Shown here piece after piece: positions 24,038 to 31,216 of a stretch of DNA of 32,205 nt. Source of the stretch: Myxococcota bacterium (lineage in GTDB: Bacteria; Myxococcota_A; UBA796; CAJQPC01). The position numbers and the translations under genes were made by a program. The stretch lies in assembly GCA_023150845.1 (NCBI GenBank), contig JAKLKD010000045.1, forward strand, positions 3,113 through 35,317. The letters are read 5' to 3'. Every line of letters begins with the position of its first letter. Position 1 is the stretch's first letter. The notes beneath the pieces were generated by a model. It was not told where the DNA came from, ran no database searches, and was given only the letters and a program-made list of their open reading frames with translations.

Positions 24038-26257
24038 TCAGGCGTCCCCAGGAGGAGTAGAGGCGGGCGAGAAGAGGCTGAGGTCAGCGCTGGAGTCGAG
24101 CTCCACCAGGCCGCCGTCGGTGAGCAGCAGGCGCCGGGGGCAGCGCCGGGCGAGCTCGGCGTCTTGGGTGAACAGCGCCAAGGTCCAGGGCGCGCTCTCG
24201 TCGGTGAGCCCGGCGATGAGCGGCGCGCGCTGGTTCACGGGCAAGGCGTCGAGCACACGATCGGCGAGGAGCAGCCGGGGCCGGGTGAGCACCGCCCGGG
24301 CCAAAGAGAGCCGCAGGATCTGGTTCGTCGAGAGCGGCGCGCCGCCGGGCTGCAGCTCGGTCTGGAGCCCCTCGGGCAAGGCGCGCACGGCGTCCCAGAG
24401 GTCCACCTGGCGTAAGGCGCGCTCCATGTCGGCCAAGGAGATGTCGGCGCGGCCGAAGCCGAGGTTCTCGGCGAGGGTGCCCATGAACAGCTCGACGCCG
24501 CGCACGAGCACCACCTGCTCCCGGAGCTCGTCTGGGCGTAGGGTGTGCAGGGGCTGGCCGTCGAGGGACACCACCCCTTCAGTCGGCTGGCGCACCCCCG
24601 CGAGCAGGTCGGCGACGAGGGACTTGCCCGCGCCGTCCAGGCCGAGGATCGCGACGTGCTCCCCGGCCTTGAGCTGCAGGTTCAGGCCAACGATGGGCCG
24701 GGCGCCGCTGCGCATCCGCAGAGAGACTCCCTGGGCCTCCAGGCTGGCCGGGCCCTCCCCCGCGGGAACCGGCAGGCCATCGACGGGCTCAGTGCGCAGC
24801 TCGACGAGGGTGCCGAGCTTGTCTACGGCGGCGACGAGGTCGTAGAAGGTCTCGAGCTTGGAGGTGAGCTTGGAGAAGCCCGAGAGCGACGAGGCGACGA
24901 TGAGCTCGGCGGCGACGAGCTGGCCCAGGGTGAGCTGGCCGTCGAGCACCAAGAAGCCGCCCATGCCCAAGAGCGCCGTGCCCGCGATGGCCTGAAGGCC
25001 GAGGCTCGCGAGGATCTGCTTAAAGACGACACGCCAGTGCTCGTCCCGGGCCTTGAGGTAAGCGCAGGAGAGCTCATCGGCCCGGCGCATGGCCAGCTCG
25101 GCGCCGCCCGGCATCCGGAACAGCCGGGTCGCCAGGGCGACCTCCTCCAGCCAGCCCGCGACGGCGTACTTCGCTTTGCTCTCCTTGAGCGCGGTCCTCG
25201 GGCCGTCCCGCCCGGCGACGAAGACGATGACGAGGATGCCCGCCACCAAGAGCAGGTCAAAGGCCAGGAGGTAAGGGTGATAAAGCGCCAAGAGCACGAG
25301 GCCCACCGCCGCCTGGAGCAGCGCCGAGACGCCCTCGACCAAGAGCGAGGCGCTGGCCTTCTGCACGGTGAGCACGTCGAAGAAGCGGTTGAGGAGCTCT
25401 GAGCCCCGGTCCCGCTCAAAGCTCTCGATCAGCACCCGCGGCAGGCGCCAGGAGAGGTCGGAGACGAGGCGCACGAAGACCCGGCGCTGGAGCAGCTCGA
25501 CGGTGGTGAGCTGCAGGGCCTTGAGCGCCGCGGCGAGGCCCAAGGCCGCGAGCAGCAGGATCGCCAGCACGACGATGGGCTGGCGGAAGGCCCCGAAGGC
25601 CACGGTGTTGATGAGCACCTGGACCGTGAGGGGCGTCGCGAGGGTGAGCACCCCCACGGCCGCGGCGTAGAGCACGACCACGCCGAGGTCGTCCCGCTCG
25701 GCGCGCAGCATGGCGCCCAGGCGCACGAAGGGGTTGACGTGGCCGTCGGAGGCGTCCTTCGCGCCGCCCAAGAAGCCCTCCGCCGGGGAGAGCCGCTCGA
25801 TCAAGAAGACCTCGTGCTCCTGGTGCTCCCCGAGGCCAAGGCGCTGGCCCAAGGCGTCCAGCGACAGCTTGGCGGGGGGCGCGCCGCTCGCCGGGCGCAC
25901 CAGGCGGAGCTGGCCGTCGAGCACGGCCCACTCCCCGAAGCGGTCCACGAGCGCCACGGGCATGCCCGGGCGCACGACGTCGCCGAGCTCACCGAGGGTG
26001 CCCCGCCAGCGCGTCGCCCGCAGGCCGAGGCTCGCGCACACCCGGGCGAACCGCACGGGCTCGGAGAGCGCCTCGACGCCGAGCTGGGCGATCACCGTCG
26101 CGCCGCGCCCCGGATCCCAAGGCGCGCCGACGAGGTTGACGAGCACCTCCAAGAGCGCCACGGCCTGGGCCTCCACCTGTCGCTGACGCTCTCGCCGCTC
26201 CACCGGGGGCGGGCTCGCGGGTGGCGGCGGCGGGGTCAGCTCGGGCTCGTTCGACAT
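24038..26257 (-). CDS. Type I secretion-like ABC transporter with degenerate C39-like domain and degenerate ATPase
   Basis: The 739-residue protein has a Pro-rich start, a C39-peptidase-like N-terminal domain without catalytic Cys (about 50-150), six predicted membrane helices (about 190-480, for example VVVLYAAAVGVLTLATPLTV) and a C-terminal ATP-binding domain. Walker A is intact (GLDGAGKS, Lys545). The other elements are changed: Q-loop Gln is Arg586, the signature is LSTNQ (642-646) instead of LSGGQ, Walker B is LLLADR with Asp666 kept but the catalytic Glu replaced by Arg667, the D-loop reads DALP, and the H-loop His is Gln698. ATP binding is plausible, but hydrolysis by the usual mechanism is not. 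The frame is intact, so this is not simple decay. Confidence 0.9.
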   Translation of the reverse strand: MSNEPELTPPPPPASPPPVERRERQRQVEAQAVALLEVLVNLVGAPWDPGRGATVIAQLGVEALSEPVRFARVCASLGLRATRWRGTLGELGDVVRPGMPVALVDRFGEWAVLDGQLRLVRPASGAPPAKLSLDALGQRLGLGEHQEHEVFLIERLSPAEGFLGGAKDASDGHVNPFVRLGAMLRAERDDLGVVVLYAAAVGVLTLATPLTVQVLINTVAFGAFRQPIVVLAILLLAALGLAAALKALQLTTVELLQRRVFVRLVSDLSWRLPRVLIESFERDRGSELLNRFFDVLTVQKASASLLVEGVSALLQAAVGLVLLALYHPYLLAFDLLLVAGILVIVFVAGRDGPRTALKESKAKYAVAGWLEEVALATRLFRMPGGAELAMRRADELSCAYLKARDEHWRVVFKQILASLGLQAIAGTALLGMGGFLVLDGQLTLGQLVAAELIVASSLSGFSKLTSKLETFYDLVAAVDKLGTLVELRTEPVDGLPVPAGEGPASLEAQGVSLRMRSGARPIVGLNLQLKAGEHVAILGLDGAGKSLVADLLAGVRQPTEGVVSLDGQPLHTLRPDELREQVVLVRGVELFMGTLAENLGFGRADISLADMERALRQVDLWDAVRALPEGLQTELQPGGAPLSTNQILRLSLARAVLTRPRLLLADRVLDALPVNQRAPLIAGLTDESAPWTLALFTQDAELARRCPRRLLLTDGGLVELDSSADLSLFSPASTPPGDA

Positions 26258-26315
26258 TCCTGCACCTCTCCTCTCAGCATTGCCACAGGATCGCGACCTG
26301 ACAAGGCGCGCACAT

Positions 26316-26362
26316 TCAAATGTTCAAAAAAATTAATACGCGCACTTATGAACGCGATCCAA
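26316..26362 (-). promoter_or_regulatory. AT-rich promoter/operator region of the secretion operon
   Basis: On the minus strand TTGGAT (26357-26362) and TATTAA (26333-26338) are 18 bp apart, a plausible sigma-70 pair giving a leader of about 70 nt. Just downstream is an imperfect palindrome of half-sites ACATT and AATGT separated by 2 bp, which could be an operator. GGATCGCG and CGCGATCC repeats flank the area. This is the most AT-rich stretch of the window. Confidence 0.4.
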
Positions 26363-26391
26363 AAAAAGATCGGCGCCTTCGCTGGTCTCGC

Positions 26392-26420
26392 TTGTGCGCC
26401 CACGATCGTTGAGGTAGAGT
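26392..26420 (+). promoter_or_regulatory. Putative promoter of the structured non-coding RNA
   Basis: TTGTGC (26392-26397) and TAGAGT (26415-26420) are spaced 17 bp, giving a predicted start near 26427, just before the base-paired 5' end of the candidate RNA at 26432. Match quality is modest (3 of 6 and 4 of 6). Confidence 0.35.
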
Positions 26421-26552
26421 TCCCGAGTCTTTGGCAATGGACTGTGAGGTTCTGCTGGTCTGGCTCGGTGCTCTGCACCAGGGCGGCGTTTCGCCGTCTG
26501 AGCGCCTTCTTCCGCAAGCTTCACAAGGAAGGCTGTTCCAGAATCCGCTGAT

Positions 26553-26636
26553 CGGCGTAGGGAGCCCTAATCGACGGCGGCCTGGGACAACCCCGCCGGT
26601 CGTGGTTCCGCACGTCGATTAGGGCTCCCTACGCCG
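26553..26636. repeat. 24-bp perfect inverted repeat with 36-nt loop
   Basis: The arms 26553-26576 and 26613-26636 are perfect reverse complements and contain GTAGGGAGCCCTAATCGACG. The loop can form a small GCGG/CCGC sub-hairpin. The arms extend outward as two further 8-bp stems. A perfect stem of this length in non-coding DNA implies selection on structure or recent origin. Confidence 0.9.
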
Positions 26637-26703
26637 GCGGATTCAGTGAGCCTTCCATGTCCCTGGTCTTGTAGCTGACCGCCTCACTGTCCATGCCAGA
26701 AAC

Positions 26704-26732
26704 AGCCGCCCCTCACCGGGCGGCTTTTTTTT
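26704..26732 (+). terminator. Strong rho-independent terminator closing the non-coding RNA region
   Basis: The stem AGCCGCCC / GGGCGGCT (26704-26711 with 26718-26725) has a 6-nt loop and is followed by eight T residues. No plus-strand protein gene lies upstream, so it must end a transcript that starts inside 26.3-26.7 kb. Confidence 0.92.
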
Positions 26733-26769
26733 GCCTCGCGGACGCCCTCGGGGGTCGATGTCCGCACTT

Positions 26770-26775
26770 TATGCT
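26770..26775 (+). promoter_or_regulatory. Putative -10 element (TATGCT) of the XRE regulator gene
   Basis: TATGCT lies 59 nt before the preferred ATG at 26835 and after the terminator, giving the regulator its own promoter. It is identical to the hexamers in front of the GNAT and SpmAB-like genes. Confidence 0.35.
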
Positions 26776-26834
26776 TGCGAGCGAATCATAAGATCAATAA
26801 AATGACCACACATCCCTTCGGAGGTGTTTGGTTC

Positions 26835-27233
26835 ATGAGACAACGCGGTCAATCCCCCTCTCCTTCCGCCCCTGACACCACGCCCCGGATCGAAGAGCTC
26901 CTCGGCCCACGCATCCGCCTCCTGCGAGAGCAGGCCGGGCTCACCCAGACCGAGCTGGGCCTGCTCGCGGGGGGGCTCGCCCCGGCGGAGATCAGCCGCT
27001 ACGAGACCGGGCGGCGGGTGCCTGGGCTCATCGCGCTCCACCGCCTCGCCCGGGGCTTCGGCCTGCCCATCTCGGCGCTCTTGGAGCCCCAGCCCGCCCA
27101 GAAGAGCCCGATGATCCGCGATCTCGACGCCGTGCTCGCCCGGCTGCGCCTCCAGTCGAAGGGTGTGCGCGACCACACGATCCGCGTGATGAACACGCTC
27201 ATCGCCGAGGACGCGCCCCTCGTTCAGCCCTGA
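26835..27233 (+). CDS. XRE-family helix-turn-helix transcriptional regulator
   Basis: The 132-residue protein has one Cro/C1-type HTH at about residues 28-85: IRLLREQAGLTQTELGLLAG (helices 1-2), LAPAEISRYETGRRVPGLIALHRLARGF (recognition helix and after, in pieces) and LPISALLEP. A short helical tail (RDLDAVLARLRLQSKGVRDH) could mediate dimers; no sensor domain is present. ATG at 26835 is chosen because GGAGGTG lies 8 nt upstream; an ATG at 26802 is in frame but lacks a ribosome-binding site. It lies right after the terminator of the structured RNA and opposite the secretion operon, so either could be its target. It is not an obvious toxin-antitoxin partner. Confidence 0.88.
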   Translation: MRQRGQSPSPSAPDTTPRIEELLGPRIRLLREQAGLTQTELGLLAGGLAPAEISRYETGRRVPGLIALHRLARGFGLPISALLEPQPAQKSPMIRDLDAVLARLRLQSKGVRDHTIRVMNTLIAEDAPLVQP

Positions 27234-27311
27234 GCCCGTCGAGGGCGGCCGCGCGCCGGGCGCATCAACGGGCGCCGAGCGGGTTACCCAATCGGTCTCT
27301 TCGAGGTCGAT

Positions 27312-30164
27312 ATGCGCGCGCTCACCCTGCTCACGCTCCTGTCTCCCAGCCTCTTGTCCTGCGGGGGCGCCCCCTCGCCCGTCGCCGTCGAGTCCCTCGC
27401 CGAGCCCGAGGCCTGCTTCACCTCGATCACGACCTGGCTCGCCGACGACGCCCGCGGCGGGCGCGGACTCGGCAGCCCGGGCCTCGACGAGGCCGCCGAT
27501 GGCCTCGCCCGGCTGATGAAGGAGCTCGGCCTCAAGCCCGTGTCGGGGAGCTACGAGCAACGTTTTGAGGTGACGACGGGGGTGAGCCTCGACCCCTCGA
27601 CGGCCCTCTCGGGCCCCGGCGGTGCCGTGGTCGTCGGCGAGGGGTTCACGCCGCTCGGCTTCTCGTCCTCGGCGGCGCTGGGCGGGGAGCTCGTCTTCGT
27701 CGGCTACGGGGTGAGCGCCCCGGATCTCGGCTACGACGACCTCGCCGGGGTTGACCTCAAGGGCAAGGTCGCCTTGGCCCTGCGTTACGAGCCGGGCATG
27801 GACGACCCCGAGAGCCGCTTCGACGGCCGCCGCCCGTCGCGGTACTCCGACATCCGCTACAAGGCCCTCAAGGCCCGAGAGGCCGGGGCCACGGCGCTCA
27901 TCCTCGTCACCGGGCCGGGCAGCGCGCAGGAGGGGGAGCCCGACGTGCTCCCGCCGCTCAAGGTGGACGGGCCTACCTCCGACGCCGGGATCCCCGTGAT
28001 TCAGGTGACCCGCGCCGTGGCGACGGCCTGGGTCGCCGCCGGGGGCCAAGACCTCGCCGCGCTCCAGGCGAAGATTGAGCAGAGCGGCGCCCCGGCCTCG
28101 GCACCCCTCGGGGTGGAGGTCCAGGGCCTCGTGAAGCTCACCCCGACCCGGGCCGAGGCGCGGAACATCGTCGGCCTCTTGCCGGGCAGCGGCGCCTTGG
28201 CCGATGAGGTCGTCGTGGTCGGCGCGCACTACGACCACCTCGGCCAGGGCGGGCGCGGCTCGATGCGCCCCGACGAGCAGGCCATCCACAACGGCGCCGA
28301 CGACAACGCCTCGGGCGTCGCCGCCACCCTCTGCGGCGTGCGGGCCCTCACCGCCGCGCCCCCCGCCGGGGACCGCCGCGCCCTGCTCGTGGTGGGCTTC
28401 TCCGCTGAAGAGGTGGGCCTCGGGGGCTCGTCGTACTACGTCGATCACCCGCTCCTGCCCCTTGAGAAGACCGTCGCCATGGTCAACCTCGACATGGTGG
28501 GCCGGGTGCGCGACGGCGCGCTCTCGGCCTTGGGCAGCGACAGCGCCCCGGAGTGGGCGGACCTGCTCACCGCCGCGGCGACGCCGACGGGCCTCACGCT
28601 GAAGCTCGGCGGCGACGGCTACGGCCCCTCGGACCACATGAGCTTCTACAGCCGCGGCGTGCCCGTCGTGCACCTCTTCAGCGGCTCACACCCCGAGTAC
28701 CACACCCCCGAGGACGACGTCGGGACGCTCAACCCCGGCGGCGGCGCCCAGGTGAGCCAGCTCCTTGAAGGGGCCCTGCGCGCCTTGCTCACCCAGCCCG
28801 AGCGCCTCACCTACACCCCGAGCACCACCGGGCCGCTCCTCGCCGGGGACAGCCGCGGCTATGGCGCTTACCTCGGCACCATCCCCGACTACAGCGCCAT
28901 GGAGTCCACCGAGGGCGGCGTGCTGCTCTCCGGGGTGCGGGCCGGGGGCCCGGCGGCGATGGCCGGGGTGCAGGCCGGGGACCGCCTCGTGCGCCTCGCC
29001 GGGGTCGAGCTGCGTAACCTCTACGACATGACCTTCGCCCTGCAGGACCACCGCCCTGGGGAGACCGTCGAGCTCGTCGTCGTGCGCGGCGGGGAGACGG
29101 TCACTCTGCACGCCACCTTAGGCAAACGCGGCGCCGAGCCCACCGGGGCCCACGCCACGCCGACGCCTTGGGCGCCCAAGGCCGGGATGCCCGTCGATCA
29201 CCTCCTCGATCCCCGGGAGAAGCACCTCAGCGAGCTGCGGCAGCTCACCTTCGGCGGCGAGAACGCCGAGGCCTACTTCTCCCCCGACGGCCAGAGCCTC
29301 ATCTTCCAGCGCACCCCGCCCGAGGGCGGCTGCGACCAGCAGCTCTTGATGGACCTCAACACCGGGACCATCACCCCGCTCTCGTCGGGCAAAGGACGCA
29401 CCACCTGCGGCTACTACAGCTTCCCCGACGGCAAACGCCAGATCTACGCCACCACTGAAGGCGCCAGCGCCGAGTGCCCGCCCACCCCCGACCGCAGCCA
29501 GGGCTACGTCTGGCCGCTCTACCCGAGCTATGACCTCGTGTGGCAGGACGGCCCCGGCGGCGCGGTGACGCCGTTTCTGCCCTCGCCGGGCTACGACGCC
29601 GAGGCGACGGTGTGTATGAAGACGGGCCGGGTGATCTTCACCTCCACCCGCGACGGCGACCTGGAGCTCTACTCGGCGAACGCCGACGGCAGCGACCTCA
29701 AGCGCCTCACCAACACCCCGGGCTACGACGGCGGGGCCTACTTCACGCCGTCCTGCGAGGAGATCGTCTGGCGGGCCTCCCGCCCCACGGGCGACGCGCT
29801 CAAGGACTACCAGCGCCTGCTCAAGCAGGGCCTCGTGCGCCCGAGCCAGCTGGAGCTGTACATGGCGAAGGCCGATGGCAGCGAGGTCCGGCAGCTCACC
29901 CAGAACGGCGCGGCGAACTTCGGCCCCTACCCCACCCCCGACGCCAGCGGCGTGATCTTCTCCACCAACGTCGGGGCCAGCCCCCGTGAGTTTGACCTGC
30001 AGCTCGTCTCCCGCGACGGCGGCCCGCTCACGCAGATCACCTTCACCACGGGCTTTGACGGCTTCCCGATGTTCTCGCCGGACGGGCGTTACCTCGTCTT
30101 CGCCTCCAACCGCGCGGGCGACGACGGGCAGACCAACCTGTTCATCGCCCGCTGGACGCCCTGA
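27312..30164 (+). CDS. M28-family aminopeptidase lipoprotein with PDZ domain and TolB-like beta-propeller
   Basis: The 950-residue lipoprotein starts MRALTLLTLLSPSLLSC (Cys17). An M28 zinc peptidase domain (about 35-490) with an inserted PA domain shows the metal and catalytic residues in order: HYDHLG, NGADDNASG, SAEEVGLGGSS, NLDMVGR, GPSDHMSFYSRG and SGSHPEYHTPEDD. A PDZ domain follows (about 525-600: GVLLSGVRAGGPAAMAGVQAGDRL in pieces). The last 320 residues are a WD40/TolB-type propeller with repeated SPDGxxLxFxS blades (AYFSPDGQSLIFQR, FTSTRDGDLELYSANADGSD, MFSPDGRYLVFASNRAGDDG). It would cleave peptides outside the inner membrane, with PDZ and propeller guiding substrates. GAGG lies 5 nt before the ATG. 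It converges on the GNAT gene with 6 bp between. Confidence 0.93.
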   Translation: MRALTLLTLLSPSLLSCGGAPSPVAVESLAEPEACFTSITTWLADDARGGRGLGSPGLDEAADGLARLMKELGLKPVSGSYEQRFEVTTGVSLDPSTALSGPGGAVVVGEGFTPLGFSSSAALGGELVFVGYGVSAPDLGYDDLAGVDLKGKVALALRYEPGMDDPESRFDGRRPSRYSDIRYKALKAREAGATALILVTGPGSAQEGEPDVLPPLKVDGPTSDAGIPVIQVTRAVATAWVAAGGQDLAALQAKIEQSGAPASAPLGVEVQGLVKLTPTRAEARNIVGLLPGSGALADEVVVVGAHYDHLGQGGRGSMRPDEQAIHNGADDNASGVAATLCGVRALTAAPPAGDRRALLVVGFSAEEVGLGGSSYYVDHPLLPLEKTVAMVNLDMVGRVRDGALSALGSDSAPEWADLLTAAATPTGLTLKLGGDGYGPSDHMSFYSRGVPVVHLFSGSHPEYHTPEDDVGTLNPGGGAQVSQLLEGALRALLTQPERLTYTPSTTGPLLAGDSRGYGAYLGTIPDYSAMESTEGGVLLSGVRAGGPAAMAGVQAGDRLVRLAGVELRNLYDMTFALQDHRPGETVELVVVRGGETVTLHATLGKRGAEPTGAHATPTPWAPKAGMPVDHLLDPREKHLSELRQLTFGGENAEAYFSPDGQSLIFQRTPPEGGCDQQLLMDLNTGTITPLSSGKGRTTCGYYSFPDGKRQIYATTEGASAECPPTPDRSQGYVWPLYPSYDLVWQDGPGGAVTPFLPSPGYDAEATVCMKTGRVIFTSTRDGDLELYSANADGSDLKRLTNTPGYDGGAYFTPSCEEIVWRASRPTGDALKDYQRLLKQGLVRPSQLELYMAKADGSEVRQLTQNGAANFGPYPTPDASGVIFSTNVGASPREFDLQLVSRDGGPLTQITFTTGFDGFPMFSPDGRYLVFASNRAGDDGQTNLFIARWTP

Positions 30165-30170
30165 CCAGCC

Positions 30171-31055
30171 CTAATGCTCCCAGAGCGGCGAGACGCCGAT
30201 GGGGCCGAGGCTCGGCCAAGGCCCCCGGGTCATGAACGCGCCGTTGGCGGCTGGGACCGGCTCCGGGCTGGCCTCGGGGTCGAGGAGATCCGGGGCGAAG
30301 CTCCACAAGACCCGCCCCCGCGTCGGCGGCAGGGCGCCCAGGATCACCTCACGGGGCGGCAGCCGGGCGGCGATCACGTCGAGGACGTGCAGGTCGTCGC
30401 CCACCGCCTCCCAGGCGATCACCGCGTCGTGCTCGGGGAGGCTCCAGAACACCGTGTCGGCGCGCCGGGAGAGCGCGGCGTCGGTGAGCACGAGCCAGCC
30501 CGGCTCCAGGGTGCCCCAGCGCGACGAGGCCGGGGCCCGGCGCCGCAGCAGCCCGCGGAGGAGCTCAAGGTCCGCCGCCACGCTCGACGGCCGCAGGGGG
30601 CGGCAGACCACCGAGCTCGGCGCCGCGGGGCTCGCGACGAAGCGGTAGGTCTGGGTCACCCGGAAGCCGTGGCCGGTGTAGATCGGCGGGTCGTCCGTGC
30701 TCAGCTCGCTCAGGGGGGTGCGCGCGTCCGCGAAGGCGCAGGCCTCAGCGAGCAGGCGCCTGGCGAGGCCGCGCCCCCGGTGGGAGGGCCGGGTGCAGAC
30801 CGCGTGAAACCCGGCGACGAGGCGATCCTCACCGCCGAGGCGCATCGGCTGCATCAGCACCCCGACGTGGCTCACCGCCTCGTCCCCGTCAAAGAGCGTG
30901 AAGGGCGTCGTGTTCGTGGGCCAAGGCACGCCCACCGCCTCGGCGCGCTGGATGCCCGCCGGGAGCCCCGGGAAGCTCGTCTCATAGAGCGCGTAGACCT
31001 GCGCCCAGAAGTCCGCCGGGTAGCGCTCGCCTGGGGCGCCGCCAAAGTACCGCAT
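30171..31055 (-). CDS. GNAT-family N-acetyltransferase
   Basis: The 294-residue cytoplasmic protein has a GNAT fold in its N-terminal half. AGFHAVCTRPSHRGRGLARRLLAEA (about 82-105, in pieces) contains motif A, whose Arg-x-x-Gly-x-Gly/Ala loop binds acetyl-CoA. PPIYTGHGFRVTQTYRF gives motif B. The C-terminal half (about 150-294) is less clear and may be a second, divergent GNAT-like domain, as in Eis-type two-domain enzymes. The acceptor substrate is unknown. The ATG has GGAGGAGG upstream, and TATGCT (31076-31081, minus strand) is a good -10 at 20 nt. Confidence 0.85.
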   Translation of the reverse strand: MRYFGGAPGERYPADFWAQVYALYETSFPGLPAGIQRAEAVGVPWPTNTTPFTLFDGDEAVSHVGVLMQPMRLGGEDRLVAGFHAVCTRPSHRGRGLARRLLAEACAFADARTPLSELSTDDPPIYTGHGFRVTQTYRFVASPAAPSSVVCRPLRPSSVAADLELLRGLLRRRAPASSRWGTLEPGWLVLTDAALSRRADTVFWSLPEHDAVIAWEAVGDDLHVLDVIAARLPPREVILGALPPTRGRVLWSFAPDLLDPEASPEPVPAANGAFMTRGPWPSLGPIGVSPLWEH

Positions 31056-31075
31056 GGGGTTCCTCCTCCGCGATG

Positions 31076-31081
31076 AGCATA
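31076..31081 (-). promoter_or_regulatory. Putative -10 element (TATGCT) of the GNAT gene
   Basis: TATGCT on the minus strand lies 20 nt upstream of the ATG at 31055, with GGAGGAGG between. It is the clearest minus-strand member of the recurring hexamer family. Confidence 0.4.
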
Positions 31082-31162
31082 GCGCGACGCCGGGCTGAGT
31101 CGCCCGAGGAGGATCATGAAGGCCGCGCCGCAGACTTCCTTGGCTGGTCTCGCGCGTCCCCC

Positions 31163-31191
31163 TGCGCGCCGACGCGCAGATCAGCTATGAT
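31163..31191 (+). promoter_or_regulatory. Putative promoter with palindrome for the FHA-domain gene
   Basis: TATGAT (31186-31191, 5 of 6 to consensus) lies 25 nt before the ATG. A perfect inverted repeat, TGCGCG-CCGA-CGCGCA (31163-31178), covers the -35 position, so it could be an operator. Otherwise the interval 31056-31216 holds nothing recognisable. Confidence 0.4.
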
Positions 31192-31216
31192 GCTCGCCCC
31201 ACAGTGAGGGTGAGCG

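Larger units (their letters stand above)
26427..26732 (+). ncRNA. Candidate structured RNA with retron msr-msd-like architecture (no reverse transcriptase nearby)
   Basis: No convincing protein gene occupies this interval, yet a strong terminator closes it. The ends pair: 26432-26450 with 26681-26698, 16 Watson-Crick pairs with one bulge and one mismatch. Inside, the 5' side holds a CTGGT/ACCAG hairpin (26455-26481) and GGCGGCG-TTT-CGCCGTC (26482-26498), a 7-bp hairpin with a UUU loop. A long hairpin follows: 8 bp (26527-26534 with 26649-26656), 8 bp (26541-26548 with 26637-26644) and 24 perfect bp (26553-26576 with 26613-26636) around a 36-nt loop. Paired flanks, small hairpins and one long hairpin is the order of retron msr-msd RNAs. 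Alternatives are a 6S-like RNA, an attenuator for the XRE gene, or a palindromic mobile remnant. Confidence 0.5.

Noticed and set aside
26431-26622. Plus-strand 63-codon frame inside the structured RNA
   Set aside because: No ribosome-binding site and no protein pattern, and it crosses a long hairpin; a structured RNA explains the region better.
26541-26644. Inverted repeat as insertion-sequence ends or an integron attC site
   Set aside because: No transposase, no target duplication, and no GTTRRRY/RYYYAAC core sites. The pairing also extends further out, with a terminator after it.
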